From contig CALCUU010000190.1 in NCBI GenBank assembly GCA_937906915.1, positions 1-5,312 on the forward strand: 5,312 nt of DNA. The letters are read 5' to 3'. The translations under genes and the position numbers were made by a program. A model generated the notes under the pieces. It had not been told where the DNA came from, did not search any database, and saw nothing but the letters and a program-made list of their open reading frames with translations. Source of the stretch: an uncultured Phascolarctobacterium sp. Its GTDB lineage: Bacteria > Bacillota > Negativicutes > Acidaminococcales > Acidaminococcaceae. This document shows, in pieces, positions 4,644-5,312 of this stretch (positions are counted from its first letter, which is position 1; every line of letters begins with the position of its first letter).

Positions 4644-5312
4644 TCAATCGTTCAGAATGCCGATTTTTTTAGCGCCAACTGCCACAGCCGTCATAATCAC
4701 GGCAATGATAAGTGCAGCGTAGAAGCCGTCCATCTCTGCCCACAGAACTGCGCCAATGCAAAGCACAGCGGTAATTCCGTACATGAAGAGCACTGCTTCC
4801 TTATGGCTCATGCCCTTATCTAAAAGGCGATGATGCAAATGACCTTTGTCAGGTTGGAAGATAGGTCTGCCATTAACATAGCGACGCATAATGGCAAAGG
4901 CTGTATCTAAAATGGGCAAGCCCAAGGCAATGGCAGGAACAATCAGCGCAATGGTAGCAGCAGTTTTTACTGCACCATAAATGGAAATCGCCGCCAGCAT
5001 ATAGCCAAGGAACATACTACCAGTATCGCCCATAAAGATTGTTGCCGGGTTAAAGTTATAACGGATAAACCCGATGATGGCGCCAGCCAACGCAGCAGTT
5101 AAAATCGCCACGTGAAAGTAGCCCATTTGGATTGCCACTAAAATTACGGTCAAAGAAGCGATAGCGCTTACGCCTGCTGCCAAACCATCCAAACCGTCAA
5201 TCAAGTTTACTACATTAGTAAAGCTGATTATCCAGAAAATATTGATTTTTGGAGCGACTATCCAAATGATGTTTTGGCTGAAATCCTTATTCAACGAATG
5301 ACCAATGAAGAA
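4644..5312 (-). CDS. wecA: Polyprenyl-phosphate GlcNAc-1-phosphate transferase, WecA/TagO type (5' end missing)
   Basis: The frame is open to the window edge, so the N-terminus is missing; the visible part is 222 residues. It belongs to the WecA/TagO/MraY family of membrane enzymes that move sugar-1-phosphate from a UDP-sugar to undecaprenyl phosphate, the first step of O-antigen, common-antigen or teichoic-acid-type polymers. Motifs seen are NVVNLIDGLDGLAAG (33-47) with its two Asp, NPATIFMGDTGSMFLG (88-103), LPILDT (132-137) and GHLHHRLL (157-164), the last typical of the GlcNAc-using WecA/TagO branch rather than MraY. Several hydrophobic helices lie between them. The first aspartate pair of the family lies outside the window. 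The neighbouring epimerase supports the GlcNAc/ManNAc branch. TagO or another HexNAc-specific name is possible, as the sugar cannot be proven from sequence. Confidence 0.9.
   Translation of the reverse strand, partial: FFIGHSLNKDFSQNIIWIVAPKINIFWIISFTNVVNLIDGLDGLAAGVSAIASLTVILVAIQMGYFHVAILTAALAGAIIGFIRYNFNPATIFMGDTGSMFLGYMLAAISIYGAVKTAATIALIVPAIALGLPILDTAFAIMRRYVNGRPIFQPDKGHLHHRLLDKGMSHKEAVLFMYGITAVLCIGAVLWAEMDGFYAALIIAVIMTAVAVGAKKIGILND

Noticed and set aside
5277..5294. Start of wecA at the TTG at 5294
   Set aside because: The frame continues open to the window edge, and a start here would omit the N-terminal membrane helices and first aspartate motif that the family needs.

Overview
The window is the minus strand of a single gene cluster, read from its right edge to its left: the end of a WecA/TagO-type polyprenyl-phosphate sugar-phosphate transferase (wecA), a non-hydrolysing UDP-GlcNAc 2-epimerase (wecB), then the F1Fo ATP synthase genes atpZ, atpI, atpB (a), atpE (c), atpF (b), and a last gene that runs off the left edge. 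No gene on the plus strand is convincing; the long plus-strand open frames lie opposite real genes. There is no RNA gene, CRISPR array, insertion sequence or phage gene, and no gene-free stretch longer than about 110 bases.

The most unusual feature is the last gene (1032 down to 1). Instead of separate delta (atpH) and alpha (atpA) genes, one uninterrupted frame starts with about 97 residues that look like the C-terminal domain of the delta subunit (residues 64-71 VDPSILGG, then VGDKVYDAS). It continues through a short linker into the complete N-terminal part of the alpha subunit (beta-barrel region, then P-loop GDRGTGKT at residues 273-280). The N-terminal helical domain of delta, which normally grips the N-terminus of alpha, is not encoded between atpF and this gene. 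If real, every alpha subunit, three per F1, would carry a delta C-terminal domain, unlike the usual single delta per enzyme.

Organism: strong GGAGG ribosome sites, intermediate base composition, an atpZ-atpI pair and a wecA-wecB pair directly upstream of the atp operon suggest an anaerobic member of the Bacillota, possibly the Negativicutes (Acidaminococcaceae-like). That placement is an inference from gene order and protein style, not from a search. The c subunit has ES at the ion site and Asn where sodium-type c subunits have Gln, so the coupling ion cannot be settled by eye.

Layout: wecA and wecB are 14 bases apart. A 105-base gap (3367-3471) then carries a good sigma-A-type promoter with a 17-base spacer, an 8-base inverted repeat around its -35 box and a Rex-like sequence over its spacer and -10 box. 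atpZ, atpI and atpB follow with gaps of 3-4 bases, suggesting translational coupling. atpE has an AU-rich leader and its own strong ribosome site. atpF starts at TTG. A 93-base spacer with no ORF precedes the delta-alpha fusion. Codon choice in the outermost ~130 bases at the left edge differs from the rest of the alpha region, which may mean recombination or a chimeric assembly end.
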